NCBI RefSeq assembly: GCF_900110245.1
Contig: NZ_FOCZ01000004.1
Span: 248,001-312,000 of the forward strand
DNA length: 64,000 bases
Direction: 5' to 3'
DNA from: Niastella yeongjuensis
Lineage (GTDB): Bacteria > Bacteroidota > Bacteroidia > Chitinophagales > Chitinophagaceae
Part shown: positions 17,839-26,274 of the stretch, in pieces
How positions within the stretch are numbered: the stretch's first letter is position 1
Layout of the letters: each line of letters starts with the position of its first letter
The notes under the pieces: generated by a model
The model's input: only the letters and a program-made list of their open reading frames with translations
Database searches by the model: none
What the model was told of the DNA's origin: nothing
Translations under genes and position numbers: made by a program

Positions 17839-17860
17839 TTGTAAATAGATCTATTTACAA
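17839..17860. promoter_or_regulatory. Perfect 22-bp palindrome touching the lipid kinase start codon
   Basis: The sequence from 17839 to 17860 is its own reverse complement (TTGTAAATAG followed by ATCTATTTACAA). Its last base is the A of the ATG at 17860. It could be a repressor operator or an mRNA hairpin masking the start. Confidence 0.6.
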
Positions 17861-18756
17861 TGAAAACCATTAACCTCATACACAATCCCGGCGCCGGCGA
17901 TGAGGCGCATTCGAAAGAAGTACTGGTAAAGCTGATAGAAGCTGCAGGTTACGTGTGTAGATATAGTTCTACAGATAACGGGAACTGGCGAAACATACCC
18001 AATGAAACCGATTTCATTGTTATTGCCGGGGGAGACGGCACCGTGAAAGAAGTGGCAGCAGTACTGCTGAGGAAAACGCATCCGGTGAAACGGCTGCCGG
18101 TAGCCATTCTGCCTTGCGGAACTGCCAATAACATTGCAGAATCGTTAAATATAAAAGGAGAGCTTATCGACATCATCCGTTCGTGGGGCATGCCTCAAAC
18201 AACCGCCATCGACGTGGGTGAAATTTTCGATATAGAACAACAACCCGATTTCTTTATCGAAAGTTTTGGGTATGGGCTGTTCCCCTATCTGATGATGGAA
18301 ATGAAAAAGCAGGGCAAAAACGATATACCGGATAAAGAACAGAAAATGAAAGCTGCCCTGCAACTGATGCATGACATCACCCATACCTACAAACCGCATT
18401 ATTGTGAACTGATCATCGATGGAGAAGACCATTCAGGCGAATACCTGATGGCAGAGGTGATGAATACCCGCTTTATAGGACCCAATCTTTTTTTATCACC
18501 GTATGGGCACCCCGGTGATGGTACATTTGAAGTAGTATTGATACCGGGAAAAGATCAGGCAAAATTCGCTGCATACATCGACAGCAAACTTAACGATGCT
18601 GAAGTTGTATTTAAATTCATCACCATTAAAGCGGAAGACGTACATATAAAATGGAAAGGCCGCCATATGCATGTAGATGACGAACAGCTTACCTTAAAGG
18701 AAAACACGCCGGTGCATGTACGAATTAAAAAGAACGCATTAGTATTCTTAATATAA
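17860..18756 (+). CDS. Diacylglycerol kinase-family lipid kinase
   Basis: A 298-residue protein of the DagK/YegS lipid kinase family. ATP-binding features are IHNPGAG at 7-13, the signature AGGDGTVKEVA with GGDGT at 57-61, and LPCGTANNIAESL. The C-terminal beta-sandwich includes MNTRFIGPNLFLSPYGHPGD and HIKWKGRHMHVDDEQL. Such enzymes phosphorylate diacylglycerol or related lipids at the inner membrane; whether the substrate is diacylglycerol here is not settled. The ATG is part of a perfect 22-bp palindrome. A strong terminator follows at 18865-18899. Confidence 0.88.
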   Translation: MKTINLIHNPGAGDEAHSKEVLVKLIEAAGYVCRYSSTDNGNWRNIPNETDFIVIAGGDGTVKEVAAVLLRKTHPVKRLPVAILPCGTANNIAESLNIKGELIDIIRSWGMPQTTAIDVGEIFDIEQQPDFFIESFGYGLFPYLMMEMKKQGKNDIPDKEQKMKAALQLMHDITHTYKPHYCELIIDGEDHSGEYLMAEVMNTRFIGPNLFLSPYGHPGDGTFEVVLIPGKDQAKFAAYIDSKLNDAEVVFKFITIKAEDVHIKWKGRHMHVDDEQLTLKENTPVHVRIKKNALVFLI

Positions 18757-18864
18757 CTGGCAACAATCATAAAAATTCGTGACCGTCATCATTAAAAGTT
18801 ATACGAACCTGTTATACATTCGCATTACGGGTTTTTCATAGGATATTTAAAAAAATCAGAGACT

Positions 18865-18899
18865 AAAGCCCCGATTTCTATCGGGGCTTTCTTTTTTTT
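18865..18899 (+). terminator. Rho-independent terminator after the lipid kinase gene
   Basis: Stem aaagccccga (18865-18874) pairs perfectly with tcggggcttt (18881-18890) around a 6-nt loop and is followed by ctttttttt. This is the clearest intrinsic terminator of the window on the plus strand. Confidence 0.9.
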
Positions 18900-18926
18900 A
18901 TAATTATAGATGATCGTTATAAATAC

Positions 18927-18963
18927 AAACGCCTCCCTTCGGCGTAACCGAAGAAAGGCGTTT
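18927..18963 (-). terminator. Terminator-like double hairpin after the receiver-CRP gene
   Basis: Outer arms aaacgcct (18927-18934) and aggcgttt (18956-18963) enclose an inner stem cttcgg/ccgaag (18937-18942 with 18948-18953). On the minus strand a weak T-rich run (tttgtattt) follows. It lies about 50 bp past the stop of the gene at 19013. Confidence 0.6.
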
Positions 18964-19012
18964 ACTTTTTAATTTATTTAATAAGTTTGGGCAGGCAAGC
19001 CGTGCCACGGTT

Positions 19013-20074
19013 TCAGTTCAATAAATTCTCCAGTTCTTTCTCGTTTAAAATGGTAATGGCGCCATCGTGAATCTCGATCAGCTTCTCGCTTTTAAATTCA
19101 CTGAGTGTTCTGATCATGGAGGCGGTTGCCGTGCCAGCTATGGCTGCCAGGTTTTCCCGGCTTATATTAATGGAGGTTTTGTATTTTTTGTTTACGGTGA
19201 TCAATGCATCGGCTACTTTTTTGCGCAGGGAGTTATAAGCCAGCCCCAGTAACAGCTGTTCCTTTTCGGTAATGTTCCTTGCCATCATGGTCATAAAACG
19301 AACCACCACTTCTTTGCGGGTGTTCATTAATGCATCGAACTCATCTTTGGGAATAATGGCCAGCTCGGTATTCTCCATGGTTTCGGCCCGTTCTTTATAA
19401 ACCGTTCCTTCCAACAGGGCCACATAACCCAGGAAGTCGCCTTCGCCATAGATCCCTACGATCAACTCCTTCCCTTCTTCATTGGTTTTGTATGTTTTTA
19501 CTTTTCCTTTCTTTATATAATAAAGCCGCGCCGGACGATTCCCTTCCACGTAAATGATCTGTTTTCTTTTGTATTTGCATACATCGCGGTTATCGCTCAG
19601 TAAACAGAGAATATCCCGTTCATTGCCGTTTTTGGGAATATCGTGCAGATGATGACCGTTACCATTAATAGCAGCTTCCCTTGGCACAAACTCCTGTTTA
19701 AGCCATTCAGCACGCTTTAAACGGCATTCTATTGCCTGTAAAAGCTCGGTCTTCTCAATGGGTTTAATAATGTAATCATCTGCACCTAATTCCATGCCCT
19801 TGCGCATTTCAGCGCGGTCGGCAGTGTCTGACATAAAAATGAAGGGCGTGTTTCGAATGGTGGGATTTTTGTGAATGAGGTGAAGGACACCATAACCGTC
19901 TAATTGCGGCATTAGTACTTCGCATAAAATGAGGTCGGGCTTTTGAAGCAACGCAATCTCTATTCCTGTTTTTCCATCCTCTGCAGTATACACCTTGTAA
20001 TTAGCCAGCTCGAGGATCTCTGCAATATTCTCTCTGGTCCCGGCATTGTTTTCAATAACAAGAATCTTCTTCAT
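19013..20074 (-). CDS. Receiver-like domain fused to a CRP/FNR-type regulator
   Basis: A 353-residue cytoplasmic regulator. Residues 1-118 form a CheY-like receiver, 160-265 a cyclic-nucleotide-binding fold (YYIKKGKVKTYKTNEEGKEL), and 303-335 a CRP-type helix-turn-helix (NISRENLAAIAGTATASMIR). The receiver is atypical: the acceptor Asp is Glu52 (ILCEVLMPQLDG), and the acidic pair at the N-terminus reads E8-N9 rather than two acids. K104 in IIKPIE and S82 are kept. A Glu at the acceptor can mimic the phosphorylated state, so the protein may be locked on or signal by other means. No kinase gene is adjacent. The residues that bind cAMP in CRP are not evident. Confidence 0.9.
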   Translation of the reverse strand: MKKILVIENNAGTRENIAEILELANYKVYTAEDGKTGIEIALLQKPDLILCEVLMPQLDGYGVLHLIHKNPTIRNTPFIFMSDTADRAEMRKGMELGADDYIIKPIEKTELLQAIECRLKRAEWLKQEFVPREAAINGNGHHLHDIPKNGNERDILCLLSDNRDVCKYKRKQIIYVEGNRPARLYYIKKGKVKTYKTNEEGKELIVGIYGEGDFLGYVALLEGTVYKERAETMENTELAIIPKDEFDALMNTRKEVVVRFMTMMARNITEKEQLLLGLAYNSLRKKVADALITVNKKYKTSINISRENLAAIAGTATASMIRTLSEFKSEKLIEIHDGAITILNEKELENLLN

Positions 20075-20610
20075 GTTTTGGTCGGGTTTTAAAAAATGAG
20101 CAAAAGCTGTTTACCTATGCTATGGCAAGCACGGTCATTGACCTGGTCGGTCTCGGTCTTCTAAGGAACAATATGAGCTATTCTTGAACGGGTTTGGATA
20201 AGGTTTGTAAGAACTGCGTTACGGAGTAATGTTTCAAAAAAAGAACGGAGAGACAATCTTTTCCCTATGGCCTCACTGTAACGAAAACTAATACAGTGTT
20301 GATAGTTGAGTTATTTATTTATTTAACCTGCAAAGGATCGGGTTACTGCTATCGAATATGAATCGGCTGGACTATGTAACTAAAGATAACGTATTTTACA
20401 CATCATCCAATCGACATCATAATTTTTTTTATGAATTCATCAGGCTAATAACAGTGCAAATAATATACTGTTTGGATTATTGTTTCCAGGTAAGACACGG
20501 TGAGGATGTGCAAAGTTGCATAATTCTATTATTTTTTCATCCTGTTCCATCAGGTTTTTTTGAAAAAAAATGCGAATACGTTGTAGCCCTTTAAGATATG
20601 CTGACCTTCA
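20075..20610. other. 536-bp intergenic region, nothing recognisable
   Basis: This AT-rich gap lies upstream of the receiver-CRP gene and downstream of the dehydrogenase gene stop. A 78-codon frame at 20358-20594 has no signal peptide, motif or plausible start context and I do not call it. No clear promoter box or terminator was found. Confidence 0.5.
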
Positions 20611-23433
20611 TCATTGTGTTACTTCATCGAGCAAATACAATACAGATCTGTAGTTTCTGCCTGATGATTCAGCTAATGCCATCTCGCAGGTTTTAGCTGT
20701 TGAGTAACAATCATTGACTTGTGCATTATTCACTTCTTCCACTTCGGCACGTGTAGCAGCTGCTGTTAACCCCGGATAATAAAATCCGCGATCACCAGCC
20801 ATACCACAACAACCGGCAGTATTGGGAATAACAGGCACTTCAACAGTTTTTTCGGCTAGCTGTAAAAGGTTTTTGTTCAGGTTCATTTTGTGCAATGAAC
20901 ATACAGGATGAAATACAGCCTTGTCTTTTTTCTTTGTGATAGTTAACCGGGGTAAGAGTATATCTGTAGCAAATTGCAGGCTGTCGATAATTTGTAACTG
21001 GTCGAACCGCTGTTGGTTCTCAGGCGACAAATACGGCCGGCAGGTTTGTAAGGAATGTGTACAGGAAGTAATATCGAGCACAATGGGCAGGCTTCCGCTT
21101 TTGCTCCAGTCCCATAATGTATCGATCGTCTTATTTACAATGAAGCGGTAGGCCGGTGTAAATCCTTTGGAAGCAAATGGCTGCGCACAGCAGGTGCCGG
21201 TAAGGTTATCGGGGATCAGCAGGCGCACGTTAGCCTTTTCAGCCAGCCGGCGGCAAACATCCACAATAGATTCCTGTTTCTCCATATCGCGGCCCATGGT
21301 GCGGCTGATACAGGAAACAAAATACACTACATCAGCCTGTTGGGGCATTTGTGATTTAACCGTTACAGGCGCAGTTAATTGTTGCGGCCACAAGGGAAAC
21401 GCCGGCGCTATTTTGCGCATGCCACTGGTTAATTTGAACATGGCTTTTTTGCCGAACACACTGTTTACCAAACCGCCACTGCGTAAACCGGTTTTTATAA
21501 GCCGTTCCACCAGTCCGAAGTTTTTGGCCACCTGCATGGCAATGGCATTACCGGTTTTGGAATGATTTTCTTTCCGTAACCGTTTAACCAGCTCACCGGT
21601 ATTGATGGCAACCGGGCATTCGGTGGCACACATGCCATCTACGGCACAGGTATCCAACCCATCATACGCGTAATCTTTCAATATGCTATTATAGGTATGG
21701 GTATCACCTGCCTTTTTTAAACGTGATAAGGATCTACGCAATACAATGCGCTGCCGGGGTGTTAGGGTAAAATGACGGCTGGGGCATTTATGTTCGCAAT
21801 ACCCGCACTCCACACATTTGTCAACCTCTTCTTCCACCACGGGCAGCGGCTTCAGGTTCTTTAAATGACAGGTATTATCCGGGTTAATGATCACACCCGG
21901 GTTCAGGATATTATCAGGATCGATCAGGGCTTTCAACTCCTTCATAATGGTATAGCCCTCTGTGCCCCACTCTGTTTCAACATAAGGCGCTATTTGCCTG
22001 CCTGTACCATGCTCCGCCTTTAACGCACCGTTGTACCTTTTTATGACCAATTCCGCCAATTCATCATTAAAGGCGCCAAAAACGGCAACCTCTTCCGGGG
22101 TATCTATCGACTGCGATACCAGGAAGTGCAGATTGCCTTCCTTGGCGTGGCCGAAGATAATGGCGTCGAAATATTTGTATTTAATAAACAGCTGCTGCAG
22201 GTCTTCCACACAATTGCCCAGGTTTTCGATGGGAACGGCAATATCTTCCAGCATTGCCGAAGTGCCTTTTTGCCGCACCGCCGCTACGGAAGGATACATG
22301 CCCTTGCGCAGCTTCCAGTAACTGGCCTGTAAATATTCGTCGGTAGTAAATTCAGTTTTATAAGTGATGGGCAGCGAATCGAGGTACTGTGCCGCCCGGG
22401 CTATTTTTTCCTGTAAACCGGCTGCCGTGTCTGACTGGTATTCACACAAAATACCTGCGCTGTTTGCCGGCAGGGTTTTCAGAAATGCCGGTGCACCCGC
22501 CAGGTCTTCAATAGACTGAATAGCGGCCCGGTCCATAAACTCCAGCGCTTCGGCATCGCTGTCGCGCAGGGCGGGAACGGCATTACAGGCTATTGCTGTT
22601 GAAGCAAAGAACAACAGTCCGGTACTTTTATAGGGTTTATCGGGAATGGTGTTCAACACTGCTTCCGCAATAAAGGCCAGGGTACCTTCTGCCCCAATCA
22701 GCAAATGCGCCAGTATATCCAGGGGATGTTCGTAATCGAGAAAGGCATTGATGCTGTACCCGACCGTATTCTTGATCTTATACTTGTCCCTGATCTTTGC
22801 AGACAGGGCCGGGCTATTCTTTACGCGTTGCGCCAGTTGTACAATGCCGGCTGCCAGCTGCGGCTGGGTAGTTTCAAATCTTTTATAGTCGTCCTTGTTT
22901 TCGGTATCAAATACTTCCCCATTGGGCAGCACAAATTTCACATGCTTCAGCGTATGGTAGCTATTATTCACCACACCGCAACACATACCGCTGGAGTTGT
23001 TCGACAAAATCCCCCCCATCATGGCGGCATTGATGGATGCGGGATCTGGCCCTATTTTCTTTTTATATTGTTTCAGGAAAAAGTTTACGCGGCTGCCCGT
23101 AATACCCGGTTGCACGCGTACTGCGCTCCCCTGCTGCTCGGCCTTTATCAATGGCCAGTTGCGCGACAGATCGACCAAAATGCCCTCAGTAACCGACTGG
23201 CCCGATAAACTGGTACCGCCGGTACGAAAAGTAAGCGAGGTTTGGTGTTGTTTGGCCAGTTTAAAAAGCAACTGCACTTCTTCAATATTCACGGGGTATA
23301 CAATGGCCTGTGGTACCAGCGTATAAAAGCTGGCATCTGATGAATAGGCATGCAGGTCGATGGGACGGGTTTTTAATCTGTCTGCCGGGAACTGTGCTGC
23401 CAGAGCCTGTTGTACTTGCTTTTCCTTTGTCAT
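20611..23433 (-). CDS. FAD-linked oxidase/4Fe-4S fusion, D-2-hydroxyacid dehydrogenase type
   Basis: A 940-residue fusion enzyme similar in design to YdiJ-type D-2-hydroxyglutarate/D-lactate dehydrogenases. The ATG at 23433 has a GAGG-containing leader; ten extra upstream codons are rejected. The PCMH FAD domain covers about 10-260 (FRTGGTSLSGQS, GGILSNNSSGMCCG). The oxidase C-terminal domain carries FGHAKEGNLH (428-436). Two iron-sulfur motifs follow: CVECGYCEHKCP (540-551) and CAVDGMCATECP (596-607). A C-terminal cysteine-rich region has TCCAQPFASKG and GCCGMAGDRGFYYPG. It should oxidise a D-2-hydroxy acid and pass electrons through the Fe-S clusters; the substrate is inferred only from family. 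Confidence 0.92.
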   Translation of the reverse strand: MTKEKQVQQALAAQFPADRLKTRPIDLHAYSSDASFYTLVPQAIVYPVNIEEVQLLFKLAKQHQTSLTFRTGGTSLSGQSVTEGILVDLSRNWPLIKAEQQGSAVRVQPGITGSRVNFFLKQYKKKIGPDPASINAAMMGGILSNNSSGMCCGVVNNSYHTLKHVKFVLPNGEVFDTENKDDYKRFETTQPQLAAGIVQLAQRVKNSPALSAKIRDKYKIKNTVGYSINAFLDYEHPLDILAHLLIGAEGTLAFIAEAVLNTIPDKPYKSTGLLFFASTAIACNAVPALRDSDAEALEFMDRAAIQSIEDLAGAPAFLKTLPANSAGILCEYQSDTAAGLQEKIARAAQYLDSLPITYKTEFTTDEYLQASYWKLRKGMYPSVAAVRQKGTSAMLEDIAVPIENLGNCVEDLQQLFIKYKYFDAIIFGHAKEGNLHFLVSQSIDTPEEVAVFGAFNDELAELVIKRYNGALKAEHGTGRQIAPYVETEWGTEGYTIMKELKALIDPDNILNPGVIINPDNTCHLKNLKPLPVVEEEVDKCVECGYCEHKCPSRHFTLTPRQRIVLRRSLSRLKKAGDTHTYNSILKDYAYDGLDTCAVDGMCATECPVAINTGELVKRLRKENHSKTGNAIAMQVAKNFGLVERLIKTGLRSGGLVNSVFGKKAMFKLTSGMRKIAPAFPLWPQQLTAPVTVKSQMPQQADVVYFVSCISRTMGRDMEKQESIVDVCRRLAEKANVRLLIPDNLTGTCCAQPFASKGFTPAYRFIVNKTIDTLWDWSKSGSLPIVLDITSCTHSLQTCRPYLSPENQQRFDQLQIIDSLQFATDILLPRLTITKKKDKAVFHPVCSLHKMNLNKNLLQLAEKTVEVPVIPNTAGCCGMAGDRGFYYPGLTAAATRAEVEEVNNAQVNDCYSTAKTCEMALAESSGRNYRSVLYLLDEVTQ

Positions 23434-23488
23434 AGGGGAATCCTCACTAATTTCACTCCGCAAGTTACGTCATAGATGCTTAATGACG

Positions 23489-23524
23489 AACGCCTGACGA
23501 AAAACAGGCTTTCCGTCAGGCGTT
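23489..23524 (-). terminator. 11-bp hairpin after the lipoprotein gene
   Basis: Arms aacgcctgacg (23489-23499) and cgtcaggcgtt (23514-23524) pair perfectly around a 14-nt loop. It lies 25 bp past the stop of the lipoprotein gene at 23550. No T run follows, so terminator activity is uncertain. Confidence 0.55.
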
Positions 23525-23549
23525 GGTCCAAATTGCAGAAAACCGCAAC

Positions 23550-24548
23550 TTATGGCCGGTAATAATATCGTTGGGCAGTGGTGTATATGCCAATATGAGG
23601 TTCCCATATCCCCTGATATGAAATGGAAGTGAGGTTTCCACTAGCATCAAAGGTGTTTGTATAAGTGATTAGGACAACATTGTCTTTTTTAATGGTTTGC
23701 ACGACATTTCCAAGGATATAGCCCTCATAGCTCTCAGTCCCGATCGTAATAAAAGGAAAAAATTGCTTGGCACGGCTATACCAGAAAAGGTCACCTATCC
23801 ATTGCGCCATAAACTTTTGTAATTCCTTAGGGGTTTCACCGCTACGTTGATAGGTATAAATTTCAGGGACGCGCTGGTTAAGGATTTCTGTGGTGGTGGC
23901 CAGGTTTCCCGATGCATCGTATTCATATTTGTCAATGATACTATCAGGTTCGGCATTGGGAATGGGAAAATATTTTTTAAATACCGGCTTTCCACCTACC
24001 AGGGCCACCTGGAAATAATCCTGCCCGTCATAATAACCGGGATTTTTCTTTACCGAATCAAGATAAGTGATGAAGGTGGTGTCCCCGCGCTTGTCGTATT
24101 TTACGGAACCTTCGCTGGTGGCCACCAGGCCATTTTTATAACCGGAGATCACTTTGGCCACCTGACCGCTGGCATCGCGCACAAATTCCATCCGGCTGAT
24201 GTCAAAACCTCTATAGGAAGTAACATTTTCATATAACGCCAGCTGGTAATTGCTGTTGTAGGTAAACGTAGTTGTAGCGGTATCCCTGGTGTATGTACTA
24301 CTGTTATAATCCTTACATATCACCTTTCTATTAACAGAATCAATGGAGATCTCCATGCTATCCTTCGCATAATAACTATTAGTTGCTGATACCCTGGAAC
24401 TTACTATGGTTTTCAATTTGAACCAGGTGCGGTCAGCCGGGATGGTATCGTTCGGGTTGGTATTATCGTTATCGGAGAGGCCACTTTTATGACACGAAAA
24501 CAACACCAGGCACATCAGGCTTGCAAAAACGAGCAAACAGCGATTCAT
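23550..24548 (-). CDS. Lipoprotein of unknown function
   Basis: A 332-residue predicted lipoprotein. The ATG at 24548 gives MNRCLLVFASLMCLVLFSC with lipobox Cys19; the frame extends 42 codons upstream without family-like sequence, so that start is rejected. The mature part has repeated 'question and answer' segments such as YDASGNLATTTEIL, FDASGNLTSISYQG and FVRDASGQVAKVIS. These resemble the short YD-like or wall-associated beta-repeat units of secreted Bacteroidota proteins. No catalytic motif is visible. It stands alone between hairpins. Confidence 0.75.
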   Translation of the reverse strand: MNRCLLVFASLMCLVLFSCHKSGLSDNDNTNPNDTIPADRTWFKLKTIVSSRVSATNSYYAKDSMEISIDSVNRKVICKDYNSSTYTRDTATTTFTYNSNYQLALYENVTSYRGFDISRMEFVRDASGQVAKVISGYKNGLVATSEGSVKYDKRGDTTFITYLDSVKKNPGYYDGQDYFQVALVGGKPVFKKYFPIPNAEPDSIIDKYEYDASGNLATTTEILNQRVPEIYTYQRSGETPKELQKFMAQWIGDLFWYSRAKQFFPFITIGTESYEGYILGNVVQTIKKDNVVLITYTNTFDASGNLTSISYQGIWEPHIGIYTTAQRYYYRP

Positions 24549-24636
24549 GATAATTGATTTTTGGTGCTGCAAGATAAGATTTGCAACCCAAAAATGTGCC
24601 TCAATACAATAATGTACTAAGGCACAAAGGAACACA

Positions 24637-25416
24637 TTATTGCTTCTGGATCCAGTCCAGCACCTGTTGCGCATCCTCTTTCCAGTTAGGCAGTCCTAAA
24701 ACATGGTGGTTACGGCTTGGCACTTCCAGGTATTCCGTTACCGATCCGTTATTTTGTTTATAGCGTTTGAAGTTGCGTTTGTTAAGGGAAGCGGGAATGA
24801 TGTTATCGGCAGGACTGGACACAATAAGCAGGGGCGCATGGGGTTTGTTGAAATCAACTTTGGCGGCGCTGGAAAGGCCATCCCGGGCCAGCAGTTTCGA
24901 TTCGGGTACCACATACTTATCATATTCTGCCCGTTGGGTCGCCTCCGGCATACCGTTAGTAAAAGCGTATTGCCAGGTTTTGAACGACATCAGGTAATCT
25001 TTTTTGGTAGAAGTGAATAAACCCAGCGAACCTGTGCCTGCTTTGTAAAACGACAACTCCAGTGGTATAACGCCCTGGGGCGGAACCGGGTGAATGGCCA
25101 CGCCGGCAGCGCCATAATCGCGATTGACCAGGATCTGCGTCATCAATCCACCAAAGGAATGACCGATGATAATTGGCTTTTCGGGCAACTGTTTGGCGAT
25201 GTCGATGTAATTATTTAATACGGTATTCATGCGCAGGGTGGCGATAGGTGAATTGGGATGCTGGCTGCGCAATACATCGGGCGCTCCTTCTTTTAAAGGC
25301 CAGGCCGGCGCCAGCGCCGTGTATCCTTTACTTTCAAAAAAAGTTACCCAGTTGTCCCAGCATTTGTAACTAACAAAACAGCCCGTTACAAACAGAATAG
25401 TTTTTGATTGAAGCAT
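24637..25416 (-). CDS. Alpha/beta hydrolase
   Basis: A 259-residue serine hydrolase. The nucleophile is S87 in IIIGHSFGGLM, the acid is probably D204 in IVSSPADNIIP, and the base is H238 in PSRNHHVLGLPNW. The oxyanion region is FVTGCFVSYKCWDNW near the N-terminus. There is no signal peptide, so it acts in the cytoplasm. Fold members include esterases, lipases and haloperoxidase-like enzymes; the substrate cannot be inferred. It is monocistronic, 88 bp downstream of nothing related. Confidence 0.88.
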   Translation of the reverse strand: MLQSKTILFVTGCFVSYKCWDNWVTFFESKGYTALAPAWPLKEGAPDVLRSQHPNSPIATLRMNTVLNNYIDIAKQLPEKPIIIGHSFGGLMTQILVNRDYGAAGVAIHPVPPQGVIPLELSFYKAGTGSLGLFTSTKKDYLMSFKTWQYAFTNGMPEATQRAEYDKYVVPESKLLARDGLSSAAKVDFNKPHAPLLIVSSPADNIIPASLNKRNFKRYKQNNGSVTEYLEVPSRNHHVLGLPNWKEDAQQVLDWIQKQ

Positions 25417-25599
25417 GATGGTTGGTTTTTTGTGGGGGCTATGAATTTACTTAGAAAAAACCACACACAGATTTTAATTTTTTATTAAGCACAGTTTTTA
25501 CATCCACAATAAGCTCTGCATGTCATAAATGTGTAACCGCATTTTAGAAATAACAATTTAAAATATGCGTGACCATTTGCGCTATTTTGGTTAAATTCA

Positions 25600-26160
25600 T
25601 TGAATATTCTTTTACCGCTGAAACAGTGCCTGGCCATATTGTTGCTTGCAGTACATCTGTTTAACCTGGCAGGCTATACGCTGTTGTTTGAGTATTTCAT
25701 GCAACAGTCAGACAAACAACTAACCCAACAACTCGACAATAGCCAATATAACGATAGCGGGCTTATTGAAGTAAAGATTGTCTTGCACGCACCTTATCTT
25801 ACCAGTTGGAGCGCTTATGAACGGATAGATGGCGAGGTGGAGGTGAATGGTGTTTTTTATAATTATGTAAAAAGAAAGGTACACAACGATACCCTGTACC
25901 TGTTGTGTTTAGCGAATAAAAACAAAACCCAGTTACATTCAGCCCGTCTTGCGTATGCTGCCAACGTGAATGATGTACCCACCCAGGCAAAGGATACTGG
26001 CGCGTTTAAAAAAAATCCGGCCGGTTTTGAGTACCAGCAACCGGTACAGCTGTTTACAGTAGCCCTTCTGCTGAATGCAACCGGTGAAAAGGCGCAACAA
26101 CCCGCCCCACCGGTAGTACTACCCTATATAAACGCACCATTCCACCCACCACAGGGCTAA
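25600..26160 (+). CDS. Small membrane-anchored protein of unknown function
   Basis: A 186-residue protein. A frame stop at 25570-25572 and no ATG before residue 34 make the TTG at 25600 the best start. A hydrophobic segment at about 4-30 (LPLKQCLAILLLAVHLFNLA) is a signal anchor or uncleaved signal. The mature part has VKIVLHAPYLTSWSAYERID and ends in a Pro-rich tail (QQPAPPVVLPYINAPFHPP). I do not recognise a family. It lies 114 bp upstream of the FG-GAP lipoprotein gene on the same strand and could be cotranscribed with it. Confidence 0.65.
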   Translation: MNILLPLKQCLAILLLAVHLFNLAGYTLLFEYFMQQSDKQLTQQLDNSQYNDSGLIEVKIVLHAPYLTSWSAYERIDGEVEVNGVFYNYVKRKVHNDTLYLLCLANKNKTQLHSARLAYAANVNDVPTQAKDTGAFKKNPAGFEYQQPVQLFTVALLLNATGEKAQQPAPPVVLPYINAPFHPPQG

Positions 26161-26274
26161 CCTGCTAACGCTTATTCTTAGTAAACCTGGCTGGGAGGCA
26201 ACTCCCCTGCCCATTTATCTACACGGCTTACTGATCGATGGACCATTGATCACAGGCCTCAATATATACATCCC

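Noticed and set aside
20358-20594. 78-codon ORF in an intergenic gap
   Set aside because: It has no signal, motif or start context and its amino acid make-up looks like translated AT-rich spacer.
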